Assembly (NCBI GenBank): GCA_964421085.1
Contig: CAYQVO010000013.1
Location: 1 to 64,000 of the forward strand
DNA from: CAYQVO01 sp964421085
Lineage (GTDB): Bacteria > Bdellovibrionota_C > UBA2361 > CAYQVO01
Direction: 5' to 3'
DNA: 64,000 nucleotides
The notes under the pieces are model-generated. The model saw nothing but the letters and a program-made list of their open reading frames with translations, was not told where the DNA came from and made no database searches. Positions 44,015 to 53,119 of this stretch are shown here, one piece after another. How positions within the stretch are numbered: the stretch's first letter is position 1; the number at the start of each line of letters is the position of its first letter. The position numbers and the translations under genes were made by a program.

Positions 44015-46148
44015 CTACTTCAAAAACACTTCCCTCCCGGGCTCGAAAGAAAATCTCAAAGCTCTCGGTATCACATGATTCCATTTCGGCGGAAGTTCAA
44101 CCTCGTACTCTTTCCAGTTTCCATCGGAGGGAGGCAAAATCTTCCCGATAGAAAGCACTTTCCCGAATTCAAATATATCGAGTGCCGCAGGTTCTTCACC
44201 GGGAGGAGCCATCAGAGACAGGCGAAGGGCGTCTTTATATGAAGGCGCCAGAAGCCAGAAGTCTTCGTCGATACGGTAAGTGCGATCTATTTCAAAGAGA
44301 TAATTTCCTTCGCCCTGGAGTCTTCTGATATGCCGCCTCAAAGGCAGCTTCGTCGAAGTCCGGCACAAGCTCCGGCATGTATATAAGGAATCGAAGTCCG
44401 TGAATCTTCCGGATCGATTCAAGCGATTTTGCGTCAGGAAAGGACGCAACTTCACCGGGCAGTTCCCGCATGATTTTCGAACGGAGACCGCTGTAGCCAT
44501 TGACGATATCAAGCCTGCTCCCGCGGGCCCAGAGCATGTACCGAACATTCAGCTTTGCGAAATCAGACCAGTGCCTGACGAACCGGCGGTCGCGGAGAGC
44601 TGTTGTCATCGGAAGCACGAGCAGAGGACTTTTCTGCCGGAGAGTGGAGAGTTCGTCGAATATTTCAGGCTTTCGGGGAAGAGGTTCGAGAGGATATGTC
44701 CTGATATTATTTTCGACGAGCGCAAAGAGAGCGAGCAGTAGAATGATTTTCGGTGTAGAGCGCGGGTTTGCCGCTATCCGGGCAAGTCCTCCTCCGGCAA
44801 GCACGACGAGCGCAAAATGAAGGAGAACGCCGATTCTGCCTATCGCCCGTATGGAGTTGAATCCGGGGAAAAATGCGTGGAAGAAAGCATAGGGCGTAAT
44901 GGAAGCGTCGCCTGCCTCGGGAAAACCAAGAGGACCGAAAGAGATAATGAACGCAGCGCAGGCTGCAAGAGCGAAGCTCGCGATAATGTCTCTTCTGGTG
45001 AAGTAACGAACATCGAGCTTTTCTTCGAGCTTTCCTGTGAAATACAGAAGGAGAAGTCCCGACAGCGCAAGAAACCACAGCGCAAGCGATCTCACGTACT
45101 CTATTCCCGGGAACCTGAGAGCGGGGACCGAACAGAGGAGAATAAGAAGAAAAGAGAGGAGGACGGAGAGATACAGTCCCCTGAGAGGTTTTGCCTGAAA
45201 AAGTCTCGCAACCGCAGCGCCCGCAAGCAGGTATACGACAACGCCTGCAAAAAGGTGCGCCTCATCGTGCGTAAAAGAGGATGTTCCGCCGTAAAGATGA
45301 CTCCACCCGGATGCAGACACAAAAGAGGAGAGGGAAGCGGAGAAGTGATAGGCTTCAAAAAGGGCGCGGCCGCCAAAAGCTTCCCCGACATGTATGTAGG
45401 GAATTATGAAGGGAATTAAAGGAATGCTTCCGGCCAGGACTCCGGCGGCAAGAATTCCATAATCGCGCGCTTTCAGGCTGGACGGACGGAGAATTACTGC
45501 GGAGGTCAAAAGCAGAAACGCAAGAAGACACGCAAAGACTGAGTAGTAAACCGAACACAGAAATGCAAGGCCGCCCGCAAGGCTCAAAAGCACGGCCCTC
45601 AGAAAGGAGGGAGCTTCAAGAAACCGGAAGACAAGAATCGCGGTGAACGGGAAAAAAAACGTGAACTGAAGCTGAGGATGTCCGGCATGAGCGGAGACAA
45701 CCGGACTTGTAAGGAAGATTAGTCCGGAAACAAGCGAAGGAGTGAAACTTGCGAAAAGCAGAAAAACCAGACGATAGCAGAAAAATCCCGCGAGAAAATG
45801 GGCCGCAAGAAACAAGGAGTTCCAGACGACGGGGACAGCAGCCCCTGCTTTGAGAAACGGCCAGGCCAGCGCGGCTGGAAGAAGGAAATTGTCGCTCCAG
45901 GCAAGTGATTCTCCGTAAGGGTAAAACGCGGAAGTTGTAAACCAGGGGTTTGAGAAGAGATCGTCGATGGCCGACTGAATGAGCCATGCGTACAGACCTG
46001 CGTCAGCTTCGCTTCCTCCGACCAGGTGCGTCGTGAAATTTTCAAAAACTCTCCACCGGAAAACGACGAGGACTGCCAGCAGCGCAAGTGACGCCAGCGC
46101 GTCCCTTTTGCGGTCCGGAGTCTCGAGTTTTAGAAAGATTTCCGCCAT
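44015..46148 (-). pseudogene. Polytopic GT-C-like membrane protein split by a frameshift
   Basis: The first 610 or so residues (from MAEIFLKLETP at 46148) form about a dozen membrane helices with the early periplasmic motif HLVGGSEADAGLYAWLIQ, like GT-C-fold glycosyltransferases or YfhO-type proteins that use lipid-linked sugars. Near 44320 the frame ends shortly (AAYQKTPGRRKLSL, stop), while another frame continues without loss of coding character as LQGEGNYLFEIDRTYRID to the stop at 44015, giving about 710 residues in all. The break lacks a long homopolymer, so it is either a point indel in the assembly or a real truncation of the C-terminal soluble domain. The substrate is unknown. Confidence 0.75.
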
Positions 46149-46248
46149 TTGGGGATGCTAGCACGGGGGAGGACCCTCTCAAAATAATATTGATTCTCAC
46201 CGGCATTCTGCCGATACCTTGGAATGAACAGCATTATGAGGAGACGGC

Positions 46249-47106
46249 ATGAGTACTGAAATCCCGGCAGGAGCGGAAGTTGAGATCCGCAATATGTCGA
46301 GAACAGAAGTTGATATCGCAATTGAATGGGCAAGGCAGGAAGGATGGAACCCGGGGATCTACGATGCTGAACCCTTCTTCGCAGCGGACCCGGAAGGCTT
46401 TTTCATAGCAACACACAATGGAACGCCAGTGGGGTGCATCTCTGCTGTCGCTTATGACGATCGCTTTGCTTTCGGCGGATTTTACATAGTCGATCCCGAA
46501 TTCCGGGGCAAGGGCGTCGGAATGAAACTCTGGAAGCATGCTCTTGGATATCTCGGCTCCCGGACCATGGGTGGTGACGGGGTTATCGAGAGGCTGGACG
46601 ATTACGCGCGTGAAGGTTTTAGACTTGCGTACAGCAACGTGAGGTTCCAGGGCAAGGCTGCGCCCAAGCCTTTTGAGGAAGTGACCGAAGCTTCGAGCAT
46701 TTCTTTTGCGAAGCTCCTTGCGTACGACAGAAAGCATTTCCCGGCGCAAAGAGAGGCGTTTCTCCGCGCATGGATCGAGCAGCCGGAGACGCTCGCATAC
46801 TGCGTACAGAAGGGCGATGTAATCACCGGTTTTGGGGTGATACGCAAATGCTTCGAAGGCTGGAAAGTCGGTCCTCTCTTTGCGGATCTTCCAGGGACAG
46901 CTGAGAGGCTTCTTCGCGCTCTCACCGACCAGATCGCAGGCGAGACGATTTTTCTCGATGTTCCCGAGCCAAATGCTGCGGGGATGGCCATGGCCGCGCG
47001 CTGGCATATGAAACCTGTTTTCAAAACAGGCCGTATTTACAATGGTCCTGCGCCCGAACTTCCCCTTTCAAACATATTCAGTGTAACCTCTTTTGAGCTC
47101 GGCTGA
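46249..47106 (+). CDS. GNAT-family acetyltransferase
   Basis: A 285-residue protein with two parts. The N-terminal GNAT fold (about 10-140) has FYIVDPEFRGKGVGMKLWKH, the acetyl-CoA-binding RGKGVG loop. The C-terminal ~120 residues (AYCVQKGDVITGFGVIRKC, then KVGPLFADLPGTAERLLRAL) resemble the second domain of YitH-type acetyltransferases. The acceptor is unknown. It is divergent from the polytopic membrane gene and followed after 32 bases by the penicillin-acylase-like gene. Confidence 0.85.
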   Translation: MSTEIPAGAEVEIRNMSRTEVDIAIEWARQEGWNPGIYDAEPFFAADPEGFFIATHNGTPVGCISAVAYDDRFAFGGFYIVDPEFRGKGVGMKLWKHALGYLGSRTMGGDGVIERLDDYAREGFRLAYSNVRFQGKAAPKPFEEVTEASSISFAKLLAYDRKHFPAQREAFLRAWIEQPETLAYCVQKGDVITGFGVIRKCFEGWKVGPLFADLPGTAERLLRALTDQIAGETIFLDVPEPNAAGMAMAARWHMKPVFKTGRIYNGPAPELPLSNIFSVTSFELG

Positions 47107-47138
47107 TAAGCCGGCGGCCTCAAGAGAGAAGCAATCCC

Positions 47139-49421
47139 GTGGAAATCCGCGCATTCATTCTGCTTGTCATAGTATTAATATGTTCGATGCTTTCACTGGC
47201 CGGCTGTGTTTTTTTCCCGGCTCTTCCGGGGAAAGTCACCCTCAGGGAGCGGCTCGCCGCGTTTCCTTTGTCACAACCGCCCATCGAAGCGCCCGTGAAG
47301 ATTTACTTCGATGATTACCAGATCCCCTATGTGGAAACGGAGAATGACGACGATCTTTTTTTTGTCATGGGCGCAGTCCACGCTCATCTTCGTCTCGCGC
47401 AGATGGAAGTGATGCGGAGAATTTCCCAGGGACGATTGTCGGAGATGGCAGGACCCGTCACCACCGGTATTGATTACGGTCTTCGCATCCTGAATCTCGG
47501 GAAAGCTGCCGAAAGTATTCTTGCGGCAATGCCGGCCGAATCCAGGCGGTTTCTGGAACGTTTTGCGGAGGGGATTAACTTCTACACCGCCGGGATGGAG
47601 GAACTGCCCCATGACTTCAGGATCCTGGGTATTGAGCGTGAAGCCTGGTCGGCCCGGGACGTTGTCGTTCTGGCCCGCCTCTATACTGTCGAGGTTAACT
47701 GGCTTCTGCTTTCCCAGATTCTTTCCTTCGGGGAAGACCCCGCGCTGAAAGAGGTTCTGGAGCGTCTGCTCGAGAAAGGCGGATCGCCGGTGACGGCGCA
47801 GACTCTTACAATGGGCGGAGTACTCGAGAGCAGCGCGAAATCCGGAAGCAATTCTTTCGTGATTTCGCCCCGCCTGAGCAGGACCGGCGGAGCTTTAATG
47901 GTCAACGATCCTCATGTGGGGTTCTCCATCCCGAACCTGTGGATGATTGCCGGGTTTGAATCTCCGGGGATAAATTCCGTGGGACTTTTTTTTCCCGGTT
48001 TCCCTCTGCCTGTCATGGGACGGAACCGCAGGATATCCTGGGGCGGGACGAACGGGTGGGTGCTGACAAGCTCCATTTACGACGCGGGAGAGCTCGATGT
48101 TACCTCGCGTGAAGAGATCATTAAACGGCGGTGGCTGCCGGATAAAAAGGTGACGATTCGGGAAACGAAGCTGGGTCCTATCATCACGGATGCGCCGTTG
48201 TTCGAAGACTATGATGGCCGGCCTCTTGTCCTGAAATGGGTCGGGCATGAAATATCGGACGAGTTCACCGCGTTTCTCCGGGTGAACAGAGCGGAGAATT
48301 TCGACGAATTCCGGCAGGCATTCGAAAGCTACGCGGTATCTGGACAGAACTTCACGTTTGCCGATGTGGAAGGTCATATAGGCAAAGTACTTGCAGCCCG
48401 TGTTCCTGTGGGCGCTCTCGATAATCCGCGGGAGCTGGTGAAGGACCCTGGTGATCCGGGCTCGCAATGGAGAGGCTTTCTTACCACCATGGATCTTCCA
48501 TTCACATACGATCCTGACTTGGGGTTTATCGCTTCGGCAAACGAGAGGCCTGAGGAAACAAAGCAGCCACTGGTGCTTTTCTCCAGTCCGAGGGATCGCT
48601 ATGAGAGGTTAACTGAACTTCTGGGCGGGAAAAATAATTTTGGAGTACAGGACGCGGCTGAAATACAGATGGATGTGTTTTCGTCGACGGCAGTCCGTGT
48701 TCGCGATCACTTTCTACGGCATATGAAAGGGCGGGAACTGACTAGTCCCTTCTCTGAGGCTCTTCGCGACTGGGACGGCCGGTATGATACCGGCTCCCGG
48801 GGCGCCTGCGCCTTCGAGCTTCTGCAGGCGGAATTCATGGAGCGGTATTATCCGCGGCGGTACGGAAGAAAGATTGGCGCGTTTTTTCTGAAGTCATTTC
48901 TTTCAGGAGGCTTCCTGGAGAAAGACCTTGAAGTTGCCGAGGACAAAGGAGAGCTGAGGAGAAAGTCCATGGAAGAGGCTTTTGATGCCGCCGAGAAATC
49001 ATTCGATCCCCGCCTGGTCTGGGGCGACATTCACACCATGGAACTGCGGCATTTCCTTTCACGAATCCCTCTTCTTGGATGGAGATACAGGCTCGACTCT
49101 TTTCCGGTCGCCGGTTCGTCGCTCACCGTCATGAAAACTGCGCATCAAGTTTCCGCCGAACCTCATACGGCCACTTTTGGAGCAACTGCCCGGCATATCA
49201 GCGATCTGTCCGGCATGGATGAAAACTTTTTTGTGCTGCTTGGCGGAGAGGATGGCCGGCTCGGAAGCAGTAATCTTCTGGACCAGGTTGATTTTTGGCG
49301 GAGTGGAAAGCTTATCAAAACGCCCCTCCGGAACGAGACCGCAGCGTCCCGGGCTGCGGCGACCGTGAGAATGCGTCCGGGAGCAGACAGCAGAGTGGAA
49401 TTCAGCTTCGATGTCAGATAA
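47139..49421 (+). CDS. Penicillin acylase-family lipoprotein
   Basis: A 760-residue Ntn-hydrolase precursor of the penicillin/AHL acylase family, starting at GTG. The N-terminus is a lipoprotein signal with lipobox SLAGC (Cys23). The alpha part precedes the autocatalytic site GSNSFVISPRLSRTGGALM, where Ser237 would become the N-terminal nucleophile of the beta chain; the conserved ALMVNDPHVGFSIPNLW follows. Such enzymes hydrolyse amide side chains: beta-lactams, N-acyl-homoserine lactones or lipopeptides. The natural substrate here is unknown. An envelope-anchored acylase of this kind could scavenge or quench signals. Confidence 0.9.
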   Translation: MEIRAFILLVIVLICSMLSLAGCVFFPALPGKVTLRERLAAFPLSQPPIEAPVKIYFDDYQIPYVETENDDDLFFVMGAVHAHLRLAQMEVMRRISQGRLSEMAGPVTTGIDYGLRILNLGKAAESILAAMPAESRRFLERFAEGINFYTAGMEELPHDFRILGIEREAWSARDVVVLARLYTVEVNWLLLSQILSFGEDPALKEVLERLLEKGGSPVTAQTLTMGGVLESSAKSGSNSFVISPRLSRTGGALMVNDPHVGFSIPNLWMIAGFESPGINSVGLFFPGFPLPVMGRNRRISWGGTNGWVLTSSIYDAGELDVTSREEIIKRRWLPDKKVTIRETKLGPIITDAPLFEDYDGRPLVLKWVGHEISDEFTAFLRVNRAENFDEFRQAFESYAVSGQNFTFADVEGHIGKVLAARVPVGALDNPRELVKDPGDPGSQWRGFLTTMDLPFTYDPDLGFIASANERPEETKQPLVLFSSPRDRYERLTELLGGKNNFGVQDAAEIQMDVFSSTAVRVRDHFLRHMKGRELTSPFSEALRDWDGRYDTGSRGACAFELLQAEFMERYYPRRYGRKIGAFFLKSFLSGGFLEKDLEVAEDKGELRRKSMEEAFDAAEKSFDPRLVWGDIHTMELRHFLSRIPLLGWRYRLDSFPVAGSSLTVMKTAHQVSAEPHTATFGATARHISDLSGMDENFFVLLGGEDGRLGSSNLLDQVDFWRSGKLIKTPLRNETAASRAAATVRMRPGADSRVEFSFDVR

Positions 49422-49429
49422 GGGTGCTT

Positions 49430-50674
49430 ATGAATACTGTGACTGAAATGGCTCAGGCAGCGAAGGATGCTGCTTCAACACTTTCCGCATCTTCAACGTT
49501 TCAGCGAAATGACGCTATTACCCGGATGATAGAGGAATTCAAGAAAGGCAGGGATCAGCTCTTCGCAGTGAACCAGGAGGAGGTTGCTGCAGCGAGGAAT
49601 GCGGGTCTGGATGCCCCAATGGTAAAGCGTCTCGAGATTTCGGAGAAAGTTTTTGCCTATATGCAGAAACGGCTGGAAGAAGTCGCGGCGCTGCCCGATC
49701 CCCTCAATGTCGTCCTGGAGGGCCGCACGAATGAATCCGGACTCAAGGTCGAAAAGATTTCAGTACCTCTCGGGGTTATCGGAATTGTGTACGAGTCACG
49801 CCCGAATGTGACTACGGATGCCGCTTCAGTCTGCCTGAAAAGCGGAAACGCAGTGATACTGCGCGGGGGCTCGGAGTGTCACCGGACCAATACGCTGCTT
49901 TCCGAATTGATGGGCCGGGCCGCAGAAAAAGCAGGTCTTCCGGGGACATCCGTTCAGATCGTTCCTACAACCGACCGTGCAGCGGTAGGAGAGCTTTTGA
50001 AAATGTCTGATTACATCGATGTCATCATTCCAAGAGGCGGAAGGTCGCTTATCGAGCGGGTCGTCGAAGAAAGCAGGATACCCGTAATCAAGCACTATGA
50101 GGGAATATGCCACCTTTATATCGCCGAGGATGCGGATACTGAAATGTCAGTGGCAGTTTCCGTAAATTCGAAATGCGAGAGAGTCGAAGTCTGCAATGCG
50201 CTTGAGACACTTCTTGTCGATGAAAAATGCGCGGCAGGAATTCTTCCCGCCCTGGCACAGGCCTTCGCGGAGAAGGGCGTCGAGCTCAGAGGCTGCGGGC
50301 GGGCGCGGGAAGCAGCGGCCATGGCTGAAGCAACTGAAGAAGACTGGCGGACGGAATATCTTGCGCCGGTTCTTTCGGTCCGTGTTGTGAGTGGAATTGA
50401 CGAAGCCATCAGGCACATCAGAATGTACGGTTCAGGCCACACTGATGGAATAATCACAAACTCGTTTTCTCTTGCGAGTCAGTTCGTAAAGTGTGTCGAC
50501 TCTGCATCCGTCCTTGTAAACGCCTCAACGCGTCTCTCTGGAGGAGGAGAATACGGGATGGGAGCTGTCGTTGGAATAAGTACAGACAAGCTGCATGCGC
50601 GCGGTCCTGTCGGGCCTCGTGAGCTTACCTCTTACAAATGGGTTGCGTATGGTGCAGGTCACTTGAGGGGATGA
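49430..50674 (+). CDS. proA: Gamma-glutamyl phosphate reductase
   Basis: A 414-residue ProA that reduces gamma-glutamyl phosphate to glutamate semialdehyde in proline synthesis. Hallmarks: VPLGVIGIVYESRPNVTTDA, GNAVILRGGSECHRTN, DVIIPRGGRSLIERV, the catalytic Cys in NSKCERVEVCNALETLLVDE and the C-terminal GGGEYGMGAVVGISTDKLHA. The start at 49430 overlaps nothing and lies eight bases after the acylase stop; an upstream in-frame start would read inside the acylase gene. proB is not in the window. Confidence 0.97.
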   Translation: MNTVTEMAQAAKDAASTLSASSTFQRNDAITRMIEEFKKGRDQLFAVNQEEVAAARNAGLDAPMVKRLEISEKVFAYMQKRLEEVAALPDPLNVVLEGRTNESGLKVEKISVPLGVIGIVYESRPNVTTDAASVCLKSGNAVILRGGSECHRTNTLLSELMGRAAEKAGLPGTSVQIVPTTDRAAVGELLKMSDYIDVIIPRGGRSLIERVVEESRIPVIKHYEGICHLYIAEDADTEMSVAVSVNSKCERVEVCNALETLLVDEKCAAGILPALAQAFAEKGVELRGCGRAREAAAMAEATEEDWRTEYLAPVLSVRVVSGIDEAIRHIRMYGSGHTDGIITNSFSLASQFVKCVDSASVLVNASTRLSGGGEYGMGAVVGISTDKLHARGPVGPRELTSYKWVAYGAGHLRG

Positions 50675-50743
50675 TAAGCAGAAGAAAAGGCACGAACAGG
50701 CCGCAGCTCGTCTGAATTTCTTATCCCTGCATTCCTGAAAAAT

Positions 50744-51988
50744 TCATCCCGAGGCGATGGTTCCCCGTTTTTTCAATAACTGGTAATACGAATAAACAAA
50801 AAGTGCGCTGTAAATAAACGCCATAGCGAGAAGCAGGGGCGTTTTTGGCTTCTGCCAGGAGAGGCCAAACAGAAGGCCGACCGAGATAGATAGAAAAACA
50901 TTGAGAATTTGCTGATAGAATCCTTCTTTCGTCTTAAATCCGGAGTTTGCAATGATCATCAGGAAGGGAAAGAACTGAATCAGGATTTTGTAATCGTGGC
51001 TTGTGCCGGTAGCAAGGCTCATAACTGCAAAAGCAAGCCCGATAAGCGCAATCTCGGGAGAAGAGAAGAAATTTTCGTTTTGTGGGGGAACGTTCCTTCG
51101 GAGCTTCTGAACATAGAGCAGCACGGCAAAAAGGCAGTAGATACCGGCAATAACGCAGCTCATGACTGTCGCCGACTGCTGCGGCCAACCCATGCCCGCA
51201 AAAAAATTAGCCAGCGAATGATTTCCAGGCCATAAATATGGCGCGCCCTGCACCGTTTTGATTGATCTGACGAGGTGATTGACGCTGGTTTCTCCAAGGC
51301 AAAAAACGCCTGACAAAAGAACACCCGCTGCGACGAAAGGCATGAACCATCGCATTCTGCAGATCAGAGCAGGTAAAATCAGAACAGGATAAATTTTCAG
51401 GCTTGTGCCTATACCAAGTGCGATTCCTCCGGCGACCTGTCTATGTGACAATAATGCGCTCAGGCACAGGAGCAGTGCTGCAGCAGCAAGCGCATCGAAA
51501 TTCCCCCTTTCGAGTGCAAATTGAACGGGATACGTCCCGTACAGTATTCCGGTAACAATCAAGGAAGAAACCACAGGGAAAGGCGCAGCCGATCCGGCAC
51601 ATTGAAGCGCTTTGACCGTAGTCCAGAAAACGGCTGCCAGAATAAGGAAAGTAAACAGGAAGTAGGCCGTTTTTTCAGAGAAAAAGGTCAGAGGAAGATA
51701 CGAAAGGGAGACAAACGGCGGATATACATTGTTTACAATCTTCTCATAGCCCTGAAGACCGTTCAGAATTGTCGACGAAGCCTGGTGGACAATTCTGAAA
51801 TCCGCTCCCACGGGATTGAGAAGCGGAATTCCGAAAGTCTGAAAATAAGAATTGCCTTTTATCCGGACTAAATGATCTGAAACAACCTGCGTAATGAAAA
51901 AAACGGCAAAGTAAAAATATGAAGAAGGTGCAAAGCGACCTTTTCCCCTTACCGGCGTTTCGTTGAAGGAATCGGGAGTCTCAGCCAA
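50744..51988 (-). CDS. GT87-family membrane glycosyltransferase
   Basis: A 414-residue polytopic protein with about ten membrane helices. GADFRIVHQASSTILNGLQG and NNVYPPFVSLSYLPLTFF near the N-terminus are the pattern of the GT87/DUF2029 (polyprenyl-phosphate mannosyltransferase) family, with the loop ERGNFDALAAAALLLCLSAL further on. These enzymes add mannose-like sugars from polyprenyl-phosphate donors in the periplasm. The gene starts two bases after the stop of the GT2 gene, so the pair may make and use the lipid-linked sugar. Confidence 0.85.
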   Translation of the reverse strand: MAETPDSFNETPVRGKGRFAPSSYFYFAVFFITQVVSDHLVRIKGNSYFQTFGIPLLNPVGADFRIVHQASSTILNGLQGYEKIVNNVYPPFVSLSYLPLTFFSEKTAYFLFTFLILAAVFWTTVKALQCAGSAAPFPVVSSLIVTGILYGTYPVQFALERGNFDALAAAALLLCLSALLSHRQVAGGIALGIGTSLKIYPVLILPALICRMRWFMPFVAAGVLLSGVFCLGETSVNHLVRSIKTVQGAPYLWPGNHSLANFFAGMGWPQQSATVMSCVIAGIYCLFAVLLYVQKLRRNVPPQNENFFSSPEIALIGLAFAVMSLATGTSHDYKILIQFFPFLMIIANSGFKTKEGFYQQILNVFLSISVGLLFGLSWQKPKTPLLLAMAFIYSALFVYSYYQLLKKRGTIASG

Positions 51989-51990
51989 TT

Positions 51991-52977
51991 TCAGTTGCTC
52001 CGGCTTCTCGGGAATATCTTGACTGTTTTTTCTCTGTCAGCATTGCCGATGCGTATGCTTTCCTGAGCACTTGGATAGAAGGTCCTCAGTCCCGTCGCCC
52101 GGCTCTGGTTGAAAATAGCGAACAGCGGTGATGAGATGCCGGCGATCAGAATGCACAAAATCAACAGTACGCCGGCGATGAGGATCGCCGACGCTGAAGC
52201 ATGAGAAAGAGAAAGGAACAGAAGGGCAGTAATGCAGCATGCAGACATGACTCCCGAGAAAATAATCGCTCGAACCGCAATCTTTTCAGAAAAAGGCAGG
52301 AGCATCCTGAACCCATGATTGACCAGGCTGAGGAAACTCATTTTACTCCTGCCGGAATACCGTTTGCCTCTTGGTATAGGCACATTCTGGACGTTTAACG
52401 GCAGCCCGACGAAGGGTGAAGAATAGCAGAAATCAAAAAAGAGATGAAAAATCACTTTCTTCAGGAGGCAGCCTCTGTACGCTGCAAAATTACCGCTTCG
52501 TATTACTGTTCCCGTAAGCAGCCGGAAGAAATACTTGAAGAATATGTATGAAACTTTGAACGAAAAAGTCTCCAGCCTTTGAGTCCTCTGGGCAACTGCA
52601 ACCCTGGAAAGATTTTCCGGATTGGCAATAAGAGGATCGAGCAGAAGCGAAATATCACGTGGATTGTCTTCTCCGTCGGAATCAAGTGTCACAACAAAAT
52701 CAGTGTCGGCAATGCTATGAACCATTTTGCGGAGGGCAAAGACAATTGAACCCTGGCGGCCCAGATCATAGGGCGGCGTTATAATTGAAACGTCAGGGGA
52801 TCCCTCGAATTGACGAACAGCCGGATCCTGGCCGGCGGAGTCGTCAATAAGAATTATTTCAAACTCAAAGTCTGCGTACCTGGTTTACGCTAAAGAGACA
52901 ATTTCTGAAGAAAGACGCTTAAACGCTTCGCAATAGTAAAAGCAGGGCGTGAATATCCATATCTTCCTGGTTTCCAT
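51991..52977 (-). pseudogene. GT2 (DPMS-like) glycosyltransferase with an in-frame TAA
   Basis: From an ATG at 52977 the frame reads METRKIWIFTPCFYYCEAFK, a GT2 opening strand, and reaches a TAA at 52885-52887 (codon 31). It then continues as RYADFEFEIILIDDSAGQDP, SIITPPYDLGRQGSIVFALR and DTDFVVTLDSDGEDNP, giving the GT-A donor-binding acidic motifs, with C-terminal membrane helices (about 230-290). The whole is 328 codons, the usual length of dolichyl/polyprenyl-phosphate sugar synthases. One base change would remove the stop. It may be a sequencing error, a recent null or, less likely, recoding. Without it, translation could restart only at 52725. The downstream GT87 enzyme could depend on its product. 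Confidence 0.72.
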
Positions 52978-53119
52978 GGCGAGACAGTACCATACCTCGC
53001 GAGGCACTGTATGCAAACGTGGGCTTTCCGCCAATAATAAATCGTATCAGCACCAGAATCTTCGGCCGGCCCTTTCCATCAAATCACCGCACCTGGGAAG
53101 AAAGCGCAACACAGTCACA

